Positions 44,138-52,320 of a DNA stretch of 64,000 nt are shown here, in pieces. Made by a program: the position numbers and the translations under genes. Each line of letters begins with the position of its first letter. The stretch's first letter is position 1. The stretch is from Marinilactibacillus sp042660675 (GTDB lineage Bacteria > Bacillota > Bacilli > Lactobacillales > Carnobacteriaceae_A). The notes beneath the pieces were generated by a model. The model had not been told where the DNA came from, searched no databases, and saw only the letters and a program-made list of their open reading frames with translations. Location: NCBI RefSeq assembly GCF_042660675.1, contig NZ_JBHSUL010000023.1, positions 47,625 through 111,624 on the forward strand, in the 5' to 3' direction.

Positions 44138-45349
44138 TTGTTCATTTAATTTAGGAATAACTTTAGCTTTCTTATTTCGACGTCCTCTTGACCGTTTATA
44201 ATGTGGTCTTTTTAGTATTCGCACGCGCTTGACGGTTGGAATCTGTTGAATTTCTTTTACAGCCCCTTCGATTTTATCAAGCCCTTCCTCCAGATCGATC
44301 AGTACATAAACATAGCCGTTTTTTCGATTACTCGTCATGTCACCCATGCGTAAATCGAAATGATTGAATATCTGAATGATTTCCGGCAAAGTATCCATCG
44401 TTTCTTCGTAAAATACTGTTACACGGTAGGGAGAATGAAATAATTGTCTCGCCCCAGGAAAATTGACTGAATCTCTGACTGTTCCATATAAAAGAAAGTC
44501 ACTGAGTGACTTTCTAGCTAAGCGTTCTCCGCCTTCCAAAGCTTCTTGAGTATTCCCGCCGATATGTGGGAGTAGGGTAATCTTTTCGTGCCCCAGTAAA
44601 ACTTCCTCTGGAAAATCCATTATATATCCAGCTATTTGTTCGGTATTGAGTACTTCTATTAAATCTCTATTATTGACAAGCGGCCCTCTTCCAAAATTCA
44701 ATAAATAAGCGCCTTGTTTCATCCATTTTAATTGCTCTTTAGACAAAATACCTCTTGTCTCGTCTGTCAACGGTAAGGTTAATACAACAAAATCGGATTG
44801 ACGCAATAGCTCTTCAAGCTCTAACTGCTCTACATAGTCTAAGTCTTTGTCCGATCTGGCGTATCCGAGCACTTCCATTCCTAAGTCATAACAACTTCTC
44901 GCAACTTGAGAACCAATTGATCCAAGACCTACAACACCGATCACTTTGCCTTGTAGTTCTCTACCTACAAAGTCTTCTCGTTTGTCTTCTGCTTGTTTCA
45001 GTAAATCTGGTCCTTTTAATGTCTGAACCATTTCGGATGCTGGCCCGATTGGACGAACAGCGGCAAACAAACTGCTGAGAACAGCTTCTTTTACAGCATT
45101 TGCATTGACGCCAGGTGTATTTAAAACAGCAATTCCCTTTTCAGTAGAGGCATCGACATTGATCGTATTGACCCCAACACCAGACCTTGAAATCACGAGA
45201 AGATCTTCTGTCAGTAACTCATCTGGAACAACAGAACTTCTGACCATAATGCCATGTGGTCGCTCCGTTTCCACCACTTTAGCTTTTGCATGCTTTAATT
45301 TAGCCAACTGCTTACTGGAAAAGGAATCTATGGCTTTGATGTCGTACAC
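44135..45349 (-). CDS. D-2-hydroxyacid dehydrogenase, phosphoglycerate-dehydrogenase-like
   Basis: This 404-residue protein matches 3-phosphoglycerate dehydrogenases of Lactobacillales. The NAD loop is VVGLGSIGSQVA near residue 140, and the catalytic Arg/Glu/His appear in NFGRGPLV, MDFPEE and LLPHIGGNT. The last 90 or so residues form an ACT-like domain ending in a strongly basic tail (KRSRGRRNKKAK). It would make 3-phosphohydroxypyruvate for serine synthesis, but no serC or serB is present nearby, so another 2-hydroxyacid is also possible. Confidence 0.85.
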   Translation of the reverse strand: MYDIKAIDSFSSKQLAKLKHAKAKVVETERPHGIMVRSSVVPDELLTEDLLVISRSGVGVNTINVDASTEKGIAVLNTPGVNANAVKEAVLSSLFAAVRPIGPASEMVQTLKGPDLLKQAEDKREDFVGRELQGKVIGVVGLGSIGSQVARSCYDLGMEVLGYARSDKDLDYVEQLELEELLRQSDFVVLTLPLTDETRGILSKEQLKWMKQGAYLLNFGRGPLVNNRDLIEVLNTEQIAGYIMDFPEEVLLGHEKITLLPHIGGNTQEALEGGERLARKSLSDFLLYGTVRDSVNFPGARQLFHSPYRVTVFYEETMDTLPEIIQIFNHFDLRMGDMTSNRKNGYVYVLIDLEEGLDKIEGAVKEIQQIPTVKRVRILKRPHYKRSRGRRNKKAKVIPKLNEQ

Positions 45350-45452
45350 TTTATCGCCTCCTATAATACTTCTTGAATCTACTCATTTACACTTTGCATT
45401 TTATTCTATCATTGGTTAAACTAAAATAAAAGTTTGGAGAGGGTGTTTTACA

Positions 45453-46085
45453 GTGCACATTGAAACGGTTGAGCTTTATCCGGATCGTCCCGTTATTGGA
45501 GACAATAGTCAAATCAAAGATACAACCTTTGGAGAATATGTAGAGTTGGGATCATCCAATAGCGTCGATAATTCGAAAATTGGAGGGTATAGTTACACTG
45601 GTAGTTATTGTTATGTCCAAAATTCAGTTATTGGTCGTTTTGCCAGTATAGCAGATATGGTCAGAATCGGACCCACAAACCACCCATACGAAAGACCCTC
45701 TCAGCATTTATTTGCCTATAATGGAGATGGGTACGGCTTCCCTAACAAAGATACCCAATTTCTTGAAAAAAGAAAACAGAAAATCACAACAATCGGAAAT
45801 GATGTCTGGATTGGTCATGGTGTAACCATCCAATCCGGCGTGACAGTTGGAGATGGTGCGGTGATCGGAGCCGGAGCAGTGATTACAAAAGATGTAGCGC
45901 CTTATACAATCGTAGGGGGTATTCCTGCTAAACCGCTAAAAGAGCGATTCCCTAAAGACATTCAAGAAAAGCTTTTGCAAATTAAGTGGTGGAACTGGTC
46001 AAGAGCAGAACTAGAAGAACGCTATGAAGACTTGAAATTACCCATTGAAGACTTTGTCGAAAAATATCTTCCTACAACAAAATAA
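45453..46085 (+). CDS. Hexapeptide-repeat acetyltransferase (Vat/CatB-like)
   Basis: This 210-residue left-handed beta-helix protein has the xenobiotic acetyltransferase layout: repeated [LIV]GxxxxI turns, the catalytic histidine in TNHPYERPSQH near residue 72, VWIGHGVTIQSGV and GAGAVITKDVAPYTIVGG near residues 115-150. It acetylates a small acceptor; antibiotic resistance by virginiamycin or chloramphenicol acetylation is possible but not shown. The GTG start has GGAGAGG upstream. Divergent from the dehydrogenase gene. Confidence 0.85.
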   Translation: MHIETVELYPDRPVIGDNSQIKDTTFGEYVELGSSNSVDNSKIGGYSYTGSYCYVQNSVIGRFASIADMVRIGPTNHPYERPSQHLFAYNGDGYGFPNKDTQFLEKRKQKITTIGNDVWIGHGVTIQSGVTVGDGAVIGAGAVITKDVAPYTIVGGIPAKPLKERFPKDIQEKLLQIKWWNWSRAELEERYEDLKLPIEDFVEKYLPTTK

Positions 46086-46160
46086 ACAGACTTTGTCCAA
46101 GTCCTAATCTTACCTCTCTTAGGTTATTTTCATAAGAGGGGTATTTTTTGTGAAATCACT

Positions 46161-46189
46161 TTGACAACGCATTAGAAATTACTTATATT
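46161..46189 (+). promoter_or_regulatory. Promoter of the AbgT transporter gene
   Basis: A perfect TTGACA (46161-46166), 17-base spacer, and TATATT (46184-46189), about 40 bases before the start. Confidence 0.75.
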
Positions 46190-46229
46190 TAGTTAGTATG
46201 TTTTCAATCAACTAATAGAGGTGAAAAGA

Positions 46230-47765
46230 TTGGTCAAAAAAGAAAGACAAAAGTTCAGCTTTTTAAACTGGGTCGAACGAGTAGGTAATCGCCTGCCGGA
46301 TCCTGCATTCTTGTTTGTTATTTTAGCTATCATCACGATGATTATTTCAGCAATCGCTGCATCCACTGGTCTGACGGCAACGTATGAAGGGGTAAATCCC
46401 GATACCGGTGCCATCGAATCCATTACAACAACTGTCAACAATCTGCTTTCTGTAGAAGGTATCCATTATATGGTGACAAATGTGATCACGAATTTCACCG
46501 GATTCTTCCCGCTTGGGACGGTCTTCACGATTGTGATTGGAGTCAGTGTAATGGAAGGAACGGGTATGCTATCGGTTTTACTTAGACGCATCGTTTCCAA
46601 CACACCCAAAATGCTGATTTCAGCTATGGTTGTCTTTTTAGGTATTTCATCCAATATCGCTTCTTCTACTGGCTATATCGTACTGGTTCCACTCGGTGCC
46701 ATTATTTTCATGGCTAGTAATCGCCATCCGATTGCTGGATTAGCGGCTGCCTATGCGGGTGTTTCCGGTGGTTGGACAGCTAACTTATTACTCGGCTCAA
46801 ATGATCCTTTATATGCTGGAATCTCCACTCAGGCAGCAAATATCATTGATCCAAATTATGTGGTTCAGCCCACTGGAAATTACTTTTTCATGGTTGTTTC
46901 AACTATACTCATCACTGTTTTAGGGACTTGGATTACAGACAAAATTGTTGAACCAAAGTTACCTGCCTATAAGCTTTCTTCTAATGAAAGTTTGACCGCT
47001 ACAACAGCAGAAGAGAAAAAAGGGTTACTCTATGCTGGAATTACAGAAGTCATTTACTTAATTATCATGGGGTTACTTGTCATCCCGTCAAATGGTCTGT
47101 TACGTAACCCAGAAACCGGAGCAGTGCTTTCGTCTCCTTTCATGTCTGGAATCATTTTCTTTATGATGTTGTTTTTCCTAATTCCTGGGATTGCTTACGG
47201 AATCGGAGCTGGTAAAATCAAAAGAAGTCATGATATCACTAAATTGATGTCAGAAGGCATTGCTGGAATTTCCAATTTCCTGGTATTGATTTTCTGGGCT
47301 GCTCAATTCACGGCCCTTTTCAGTCATTCCAACTTAGGTACGATTATCTCGGTCAAAGGGGCTCAATTACTGACGACAATTGGCTTGAACGGTTTGCCAT
47401 TGCTTTTACTATTTATCTTGCTCACTTGTGGAATAAACATTTTAATGCCTGTCGATACGGCAAAATGGGTCATGATGGCACCGATTTTTATCCCAATGTT
47501 CTTACAAATTGGCTTAACACCTGAAGTCACACAGCTCGCTTTCAGAATAGGGGATTCTAGCACAAACATTATCACACCATTAATGCCGTTTTTCCCAATG
47601 ATTGTCGCTTATTTCCAAAAATACGACGAAGAAGCGGGAATCGGTTCAGTTGTTTCAACCATGCTGCCTTATTCTATCGCCTTTTTAATTGGTTGGGTTG
47701 TTCTTATCACTATTTGGTATGTAACAGGCCTTCCAATCGGACCTGGCGCACCAATAACGCTATAA
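46230..47765 (+). CDS. AbgT-family transporter (p-aminobenzoyl-glutamate or related)
   Basis: This 511-residue protein has about 12-13 membrane helices. Family pieces are NRLPDPAFLFVILAI at the start, GVSGGWTANLLLGSNDPL near residue 180, and GDSSTNIITPLMPFFP near residue 440. AbgT proteins import p-aminobenzoyl-glutamate or export sulfonamides. The start is taken as TTG at 46230, where AGAGGTG lies about 7 bases upstream; the GTG at 46221 is inside that site. A terminator follows. Confidence 0.9.
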   Translation: MVKKERQKFSFLNWVERVGNRLPDPAFLFVILAIITMIISAIAASTGLTATYEGVNPDTGAIESITTTVNNLLSVEGIHYMVTNVITNFTGFFPLGTVFTIVIGVSVMEGTGMLSVLLRRIVSNTPKMLISAMVVFLGISSNIASSTGYIVLVPLGAIIFMASNRHPIAGLAAAYAGVSGGWTANLLLGSNDPLYAGISTQAANIIDPNYVVQPTGNYFFMVVSTILITVLGTWITDKIVEPKLPAYKLSSNESLTATTAEEKKGLLYAGITEVIYLIIMGLLVIPSNGLLRNPETGAVLSSPFMSGIIFFMMLFFLIPGIAYGIGAGKIKRSHDITKLMSEGIAGISNFLVLIFWAAQFTALFSHSNLGTIISVKGAQLLTTIGLNGLPLLLLFILLTCGINILMPVDTAKWVMMAPIFIPMFLQIGLTPEVTQLAFRIGDSSTNIITPLMPFFPMIVAYFQKYDEEAGIGSVVSTMLPYSIAFLIGWVVLITIWYVTGLPIGPGAPITL

Positions 47766-47769
47766 AATA

Positions 47770-47806
47770 CAAAAACCAATCTCTTTTTACTGAGATTGGT
47801 TTTTTC
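47770..47806 (+). terminator. Terminator of the AbgT transporter gene
   Basis: An 11-base stem (47773-47783 with 47792-47802) followed by TTTT. Confidence 0.85.
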
Positions 47807-47826
47807 TATACTTCTAAACAAATTTT

Positions 47827-48486
47827 TTATTTTCCTAGAACACGTACGGGTCCTTTTCTAAGTCTCCTGACAATCCAGATGCCGATAATTAGATTCCAAA
47901 CAGTCATGGTATAGACAGACAACCGCTCAAATACAGCTGGATAACCAAAATCGTATGTCAACATAGTACTTAATGCAAGTAGTCCAAAAATACCCAATCC
48001 TATGGCGACTCTTTTTGGCACACTGTACTGTTTATTCAAATAAATGCCCATTAAAATTAAAGTAAGGTTTCCAGCGATAATTGCCATACCTGCTCCGATA
48101 ACGTGCATGTTCGCATAACTATAAGATTCTCCAGGAAACAATCCAACTAAAACATTTCCGATGCCCTGAACAACTGCAGCAACAGAAACCAGTGCGCGTG
48201 CTTTCTTCTGTACTAAACGGATGGTAAGTAGGTACGCACTCGTTGACAAAATCCCATAAGAAATAAAACCACCATTCATCACATTCGCAAGTGGTGAAAA
48301 GACCGCTCGTCCATCAATGGTCATACGTTTGGCAACACCTAAGTCACTAATATAATGAAAGGCATACCCATACTCCGGATCCGTCCAAGCATGAGCAGAA
48401 ATGGCTTCTGCGGTTAAATAAACTGTAGAGGCTGCTATAAAGAGAATGGCTCCTAACAACAATCTTCTCGAGTAGATTCTTTTCAA
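47827..48486 (-). CDS. DUF998 membrane protein
   Basis: This 219-residue protein has six hydrophobic segments and a DUF998-like pattern (ISDLGVAKR, then VGLFPGESYSYANMHVIGA). Function unknown. It is the second gene of a pair with the hydrolase upstream, 17 bases apart, and starts with TTG after AGGAGGGG. Confidence 0.75.
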   Translation of the reverse strand: MKRIYSRRLLLGAILFIAASTVYLTAEAISAHAWTDPEYGYAFHYISDLGVAKRMTIDGRAVFSPLANVMNGGFISYGILSTSAYLLTIRLVQKKARALVSVAAVVQGIGNVLVGLFPGESYSYANMHVIGAGMAIIAGNLTLILMGIYLNKQYSVPKRVAIGLGIFGLLALSTMLTYDFGYPAVFERLSVYTMTVWNLIIGIWIVRRLRKGPVRVLGK

Positions 48487-48503
48487 AACAACCCCTCCTT
48501 CTT

Positions 48504-49367
48504 TTAATCTTCTTTGATATAGTCAATCATCAGTTGATTGATTTGTCTTGCCTTCTCGTGATGCAGCCAGTGTGTTGTATCTCCAACTAAGATCCCTTTG
48601 CCATCTTCACAGTAATCTAGACTCATCTCTGCAAGCTCTTTACCTAAAAACTGATCGTTTATACCCCAAATGATAAAGGTGGGAACGGTGATGTTGGAAG
48701 TCGTACTTGCATTCATCATATTTTTACCATTGGCCCGATACCAGTTGATCATGGTGGTCATAGCATTCGGTTGAGACCAAGCTAATCGATACTCTTGTAG
48801 GTCTCTCGAACTGAATGTACCTTTCAAACTACTTCCGATTAAAGCACTTGTAGCTCCTCCCCAGTTCGCACGACTGACCAATTTCTCAGGAATGCCTCTA
48901 AGCTGGAAAAATAAAATATAAGAACTTTTCAGCAGTTGTGACGGATGTTTCAGGACATATTTGCTCATAGCCGCTAAATGCGGTGCATTCAAAATCATCA
49001 TCTTTTTAATGAGTTCTGGATAGGTTTCTGCCACTTTCCAAGAGACGATTCCACCCCAATCATGTCCAGCAAGGATTACTTGATCTTTACCTGATTGTCG
49101 AATCAACCCTGCGATATCTTCCACTAATTCTTTCATGTCGTAGTCTTTTACGCTTTCTGGTTTGTCGCTTAAATTATAACCACGTTGATCAGGTGCCCAG
49201 ACTCGGTAACCTTGTTCTGCCAATTCTGCCATTTGTTTACGCCATCCATACCAGAACTCCGGGAATCCATGAAGAAGCAAAACCAGTTCACCATCCTCCG
49301 GTCCTTGCTGTGCAACATGGAGTTGAATACCATTTGTTTGGATATACGTATGTTCTATCTCGTTCAT
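48504..49367 (-). CDS. Alpha/beta hydrolase (epoxide-hydrolase-like)
   Basis: This 287-residue protein has the epoxide/haloalkane dehalogenase type layout: LLHGFPEFWYGWRKQ (oxyanion motif HGFP), WAPDQRGYNLSDKP, nucleophile in LAGHDWGGIVSW near residue 100 (aspartate, as in epoxide hydrolases), acid in WGINDQFLG and the histidine in THWLHHEK. The aspartate nucleophile fits hydrolysis of epoxides or haloalkanes. The substrate is not known. Co-transcribed with the DUF998 gene. Confidence 0.85.
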   Translation of the reverse strand: MNEIEHTYIQTNGIQLHVAQQGPEDGELVLLLHGFPEFWYGWRKQMAELAEQGYRVWAPDQRGYNLSDKPESVKDYDMKELVEDIAGLIRQSGKDQVILAGHDWGGIVSWKVAETYPELIKKMMILNAPHLAAMSKYVLKHPSQLLKSSYILFFQLRGIPEKLVSRANWGGATSALIGSSLKGTFSSRDLQEYRLAWSQPNAMTTMINWYRANGKNMMNASTTSNITVPTFIIWGINDQFLGKELAEMSLDYCEDGKGILVGDTTHWLHHEKARQINQLMIDYIKED

Positions 49368-49515
49368 AAGACACTTCTCCTTTTCAATCAGATTTCCCTA
49401 TATTCCCCTTATCGATTCTTTTTTGTAATGACCCATATTCATTATAGTAAAAAACGCTAAAAGTTGCCCTTATAACACTTTTTTCTCTATAACCTAACCT
49501 TGAACTTGACTACTT

Positions 49516-50085
49516 CTAAGTTCTTTTGGCAGGTGTATTCCAGATAATCTTTCTAATAATATCGGTTAATTCTTGATGCGTTTGTTTTTGACCTGTTTCA
49601 TACCACGTTTTAAATGTTCCGATCACACCTCGAATGAGAAATGCTGAGACCAATCGATGGTAGTCCGGGTCCACTTGTGGAAAGGCACTTTGTAAAATGT
49701 TGCGTGAATGGTAATCGACCCAACCATCAATTCGAGAAGAAAATGAACGACTGCCGTTTGGACCCAGTAAGATATAAATAATATCTCTCTTTTCAAACAA
49801 ACTTGAAAATAAAACTTCTAGTAAAGGCGGTTTGACTGTATCTTCTGGTAAAACCCCATCATATTGATCAAACAAACTTTCTAATTCAGTAAACACATCA
49901 TCTTCCAGTTCGTCTAGTAACTCATAAATATCTGAATAGTGGAAGTAAAAGGTTCCACGATTGATATCTGCCTTTTCCGTTAATTCTTTAACTTTTACTT
50001 GATGAATAGATTTTTCCTTTAAAAGCTGGATCAATGTATCTTTTAAATTGCGTTTCGTCTTTTGTACGCTTCGATTTTCTTTCAT
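49516..50085 (-). CDS. TetR-family transcription regulator
   Basis: This 189-residue protein has an N-terminal TetR helix-turn-helix (KDTLIQLLKEKSIHQVKVKELTEKADINRGTFYFHY) and a variable ligand-binding C-terminal part. It is divergent from an MMPL-type exporter operon, 111 bases away, which is the usual place for its target. The effector is unknown. Confidence 0.9.
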   Translation of the reverse strand: MKENRSVQKTKRNLKDTLIQLLKEKSIHQVKVKELTEKADINRGTFYFHYSDIYELLDELEDDVFTELESLFDQYDGVLPEDTVKPPLLEVLFSSLFEKRDIIYILLGPNGSRSFSSRIDGWVDYHSRNILQSAFPQVDPDYHRLVSAFLIRGVIGTFKTWYETGQKQTHQELTDIIRKIIWNTPAKRT

Positions 50086-50232
50086 AATTTTCCCTCTTTC
50101 AACACTTTTGCTCTTTTTGTATGAATTTCAACATATGCAGAATGACTGTGTGTTGTACTTTCTAGCTTAGTCCTTATAATTAACACTAGTTTAAATTTGA
50201 ACATTTGTCAAAACTTTAAGAAAGAAGTCGGT

Positions 50233-52320
50233 ATGATGAAGGAAAGATTATTTAGAGCTATTGTGAAATTTAGGAAATCTATTATTTTTGTGTTTATTTT
50301 TCTAGGAATCCTTTCCGTTTTTCTAGCAAGATTTGTCGGAATCAATAAGGACATGGTCGATTATCTACCTAGTTCCTCCCCTTCGACGCAAGCGATTCAT
50401 TTGATGGAAGATGAGTTTCCACCTCAACCATCTACCATTCGTATTGCTGTAAAAGACAATGGCATAACGACGGCACTCGAATTGAAAGAACAACTCAGTC
50501 AAATTGATCAAGTCACTTCAGTAGAGTGGCTCAACGATGAAGAAAATATAGAAGAACCTTTAGAAATGATGGATCAAGAAACGGTTCAAAACTATCTTCA
50601 AGATGGAAAAGATTTATTTATCGTTTCAGCAGATATTGAGGAAAACGAACAAAGAGATGCGGTGATTCAAGAAATCAGAACCGTTATCGGAGAAGAAGGG
50701 AACATGGAAGGGCCTGCTGTTCAGGATTATGAATTAGATCAGCATACAAGTAGTGATTTGTTCACTACGATTAGTCTCGCTGTTGTTATTGCTTTTCTCG
50801 TTCTACTCGTTTCAACTTCTTCATGGATTGAACCCGTATTAATCCTTGGTACGATTGGTCTCGCTATTTTAATCAATAGTGGAACAAATATTTTTCTAGG
50901 CGAAATCTCTTTTGTGACAAAGAACGCTTTCCCTATTTTGCAGCTTGGTGTCTCAATCGACTACTCTATCTTCTTGCTCCACCGCTATGAAGAGTACCGA
51001 AAAGAAGGTATAGTTCAAGAGGAAGCGATGGTCAAGGCACTACACAATTCTTTGGGTTCCGTACTGTCTAGTGGTTTAACGACGGTGATTGGATTTGCGG
51101 CACTGATCTTAATGAAATTCGGTATTGGTGCAGACATGGGGATTGTTTTAGCGAAAGGCGTTATGTTCAGTTTGCTTTCTGTCTTTATCTTCCTTCCAGC
51201 TATGACACTCGTTTGTGCAAACTTATTAGAAAAAACAATGCATCAGTCATTTATACCGTCATTAAAACCTCTTGCTAAATTGGTTTACAAGGTACGCTAT
51301 TTCACTGTACCGTTACTAGTCATTTTTGCAGGCATCTTTTTCCTTGCTCAAAAGCATAATGATTTCTACTACGGTAATTCAAGATGGCTACCTGAAGACA
51401 ATATGGTTATGCAGGAACAACAAGCGATTGAACAGTCCTTTGGTCATGAGAACCTTATGGCACTAATGATTCCCACAGAAGATGAAGCACTTGAAAAAGA
51501 AATGGTCGAGTATTTAGATGACTTAGGAGCCATTACGGAAGTCCAAGCTTATTCAAATGAAGTTGGCTGGGCCATCCCGATTCAATATGTTCCAGATTCT
51601 ACTAGAGAGATGCTTCATTCAAATGACTATAACCGGTTAGCTTTCAAAACAGCATTACCAGCCGAAAGCAGCGAGACCTTTGACATGATTGAAGAGATTC
51701 GCGAAAAAGCAGTCTCCTTATTTGGAGACGATTATCTGTTAGCGGGCGACAGCGTGTCAACGTATGACTTGAAAGATGTCATTAGTTCCGATCAGCGCAT
51801 TGTGAATATCGCTTCTATTTTAGGCATTTTGATTGTCATTGCGATTGCCTTCAAATCCCTTATTTTGCCAGTGATTTTAGTGATCAGTATTCAATCAGCC
51901 ATCTGGATCAACTTAGGTCTTCCCTACTTTAGAGGAAGTGCACTATTTTATATCGCGTTCCTCATCTTAAGTTCTGTTCAACTGGGGGCCACCGTTGACT
52001 ATGCCGTCTTGCTGACCGACCGTTACATCGAGGAACGACATCTTCAAACAAAAAAAGACGCCTTACTTGCAGCAATCGAAAAATCTGGAGAAAGTATTAT
52101 CGTCTCTGGTGTCATTATGACCGCCGCAGGATTTTTATTTGGAATGTTTTCTACGAATCAAGTACCTGCTCAGATCGGTTATTTACTAGCTCAAGGTACT
52201 CTACTTTCCATGTTCGTTGTCTTTTTCGGATTACCAATTCTACTTTATTTAACCGATCGCTGGATCGAAAAAGGCTCATTGAACATGATATTTAAACATC
52301 AGAAAGGATCAAACTCATGA
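50233..52320 (+). CDS. MMPL/RND-family transporter
   Basis: This protein of about 695 residues has the MMPL layout: one N-terminal helix, an extracytoplasmic loop, five helices (about residues 170-340), then a repeat of the same plan. DYSIFLLHRYEEYR near residue 245 and LGATVDYAVLLTDRYIEE near residue 590 are the conserved helix-4-like motifs. It likely exports lipids or surface polymers with its downstream partner. The exact start is uncertain: ATG at 50233 or 50236 fit the family, and a longer TTG at 50197 is less likely. Confidence 0.88.
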   Translation: MMKERLFRAIVKFRKSIIFVFIFLGILSVFLARFVGINKDMVDYLPSSSPSTQAIHLMEDEFPPQPSTIRIAVKDNGITTALELKEQLSQIDQVTSVEWLNDEENIEEPLEMMDQETVQNYLQDGKDLFIVSADIEENEQRDAVIQEIRTVIGEEGNMEGPAVQDYELDQHTSSDLFTTISLAVVIAFLVLLVSTSSWIEPVLILGTIGLAILINSGTNIFLGEISFVTKNAFPILQLGVSIDYSIFLLHRYEEYRKEGIVQEEAMVKALHNSLGSVLSSGLTTVIGFAALILMKFGIGADMGIVLAKGVMFSLLSVFIFLPAMTLVCANLLEKTMHQSFIPSLKPLAKLVYKVRYFTVPLLVIFAGIFFLAQKHNDFYYGNSRWLPEDNMVMQEQQAIEQSFGHENLMALMIPTEDEALEKEMVEYLDDLGAITEVQAYSNEVGWAIPIQYVPDSTREMLHSNDYNRLAFKTALPAESSETFDMIEEIREKAVSLFGDDYLLAGDSVSTYDLKDVISSDQRIVNIASILGILIVIAIAFKSLILPVILVISIQSAIWINLGLPYFRGSALFYIAFLILSSVQLGATVDYAVLLTDRYIEERHLQTKKDALLAAIEKSGESIIVSGVIMTAAGFLFGMFSTNQVPAQIGYLLAQGTLLSMFVVFFGLPILLYLTDRWIEKGSLNMIFKHQKGSNS

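Noticed and set aside
45453..46085. Claiming an antibiotic-resistance gene for the hexapeptide acetyltransferase
   Set aside because: The fold covers many small-molecule acetyltransferases, and nothing in the sequence or context shows streptogramin or chloramphenicol as the substrate.
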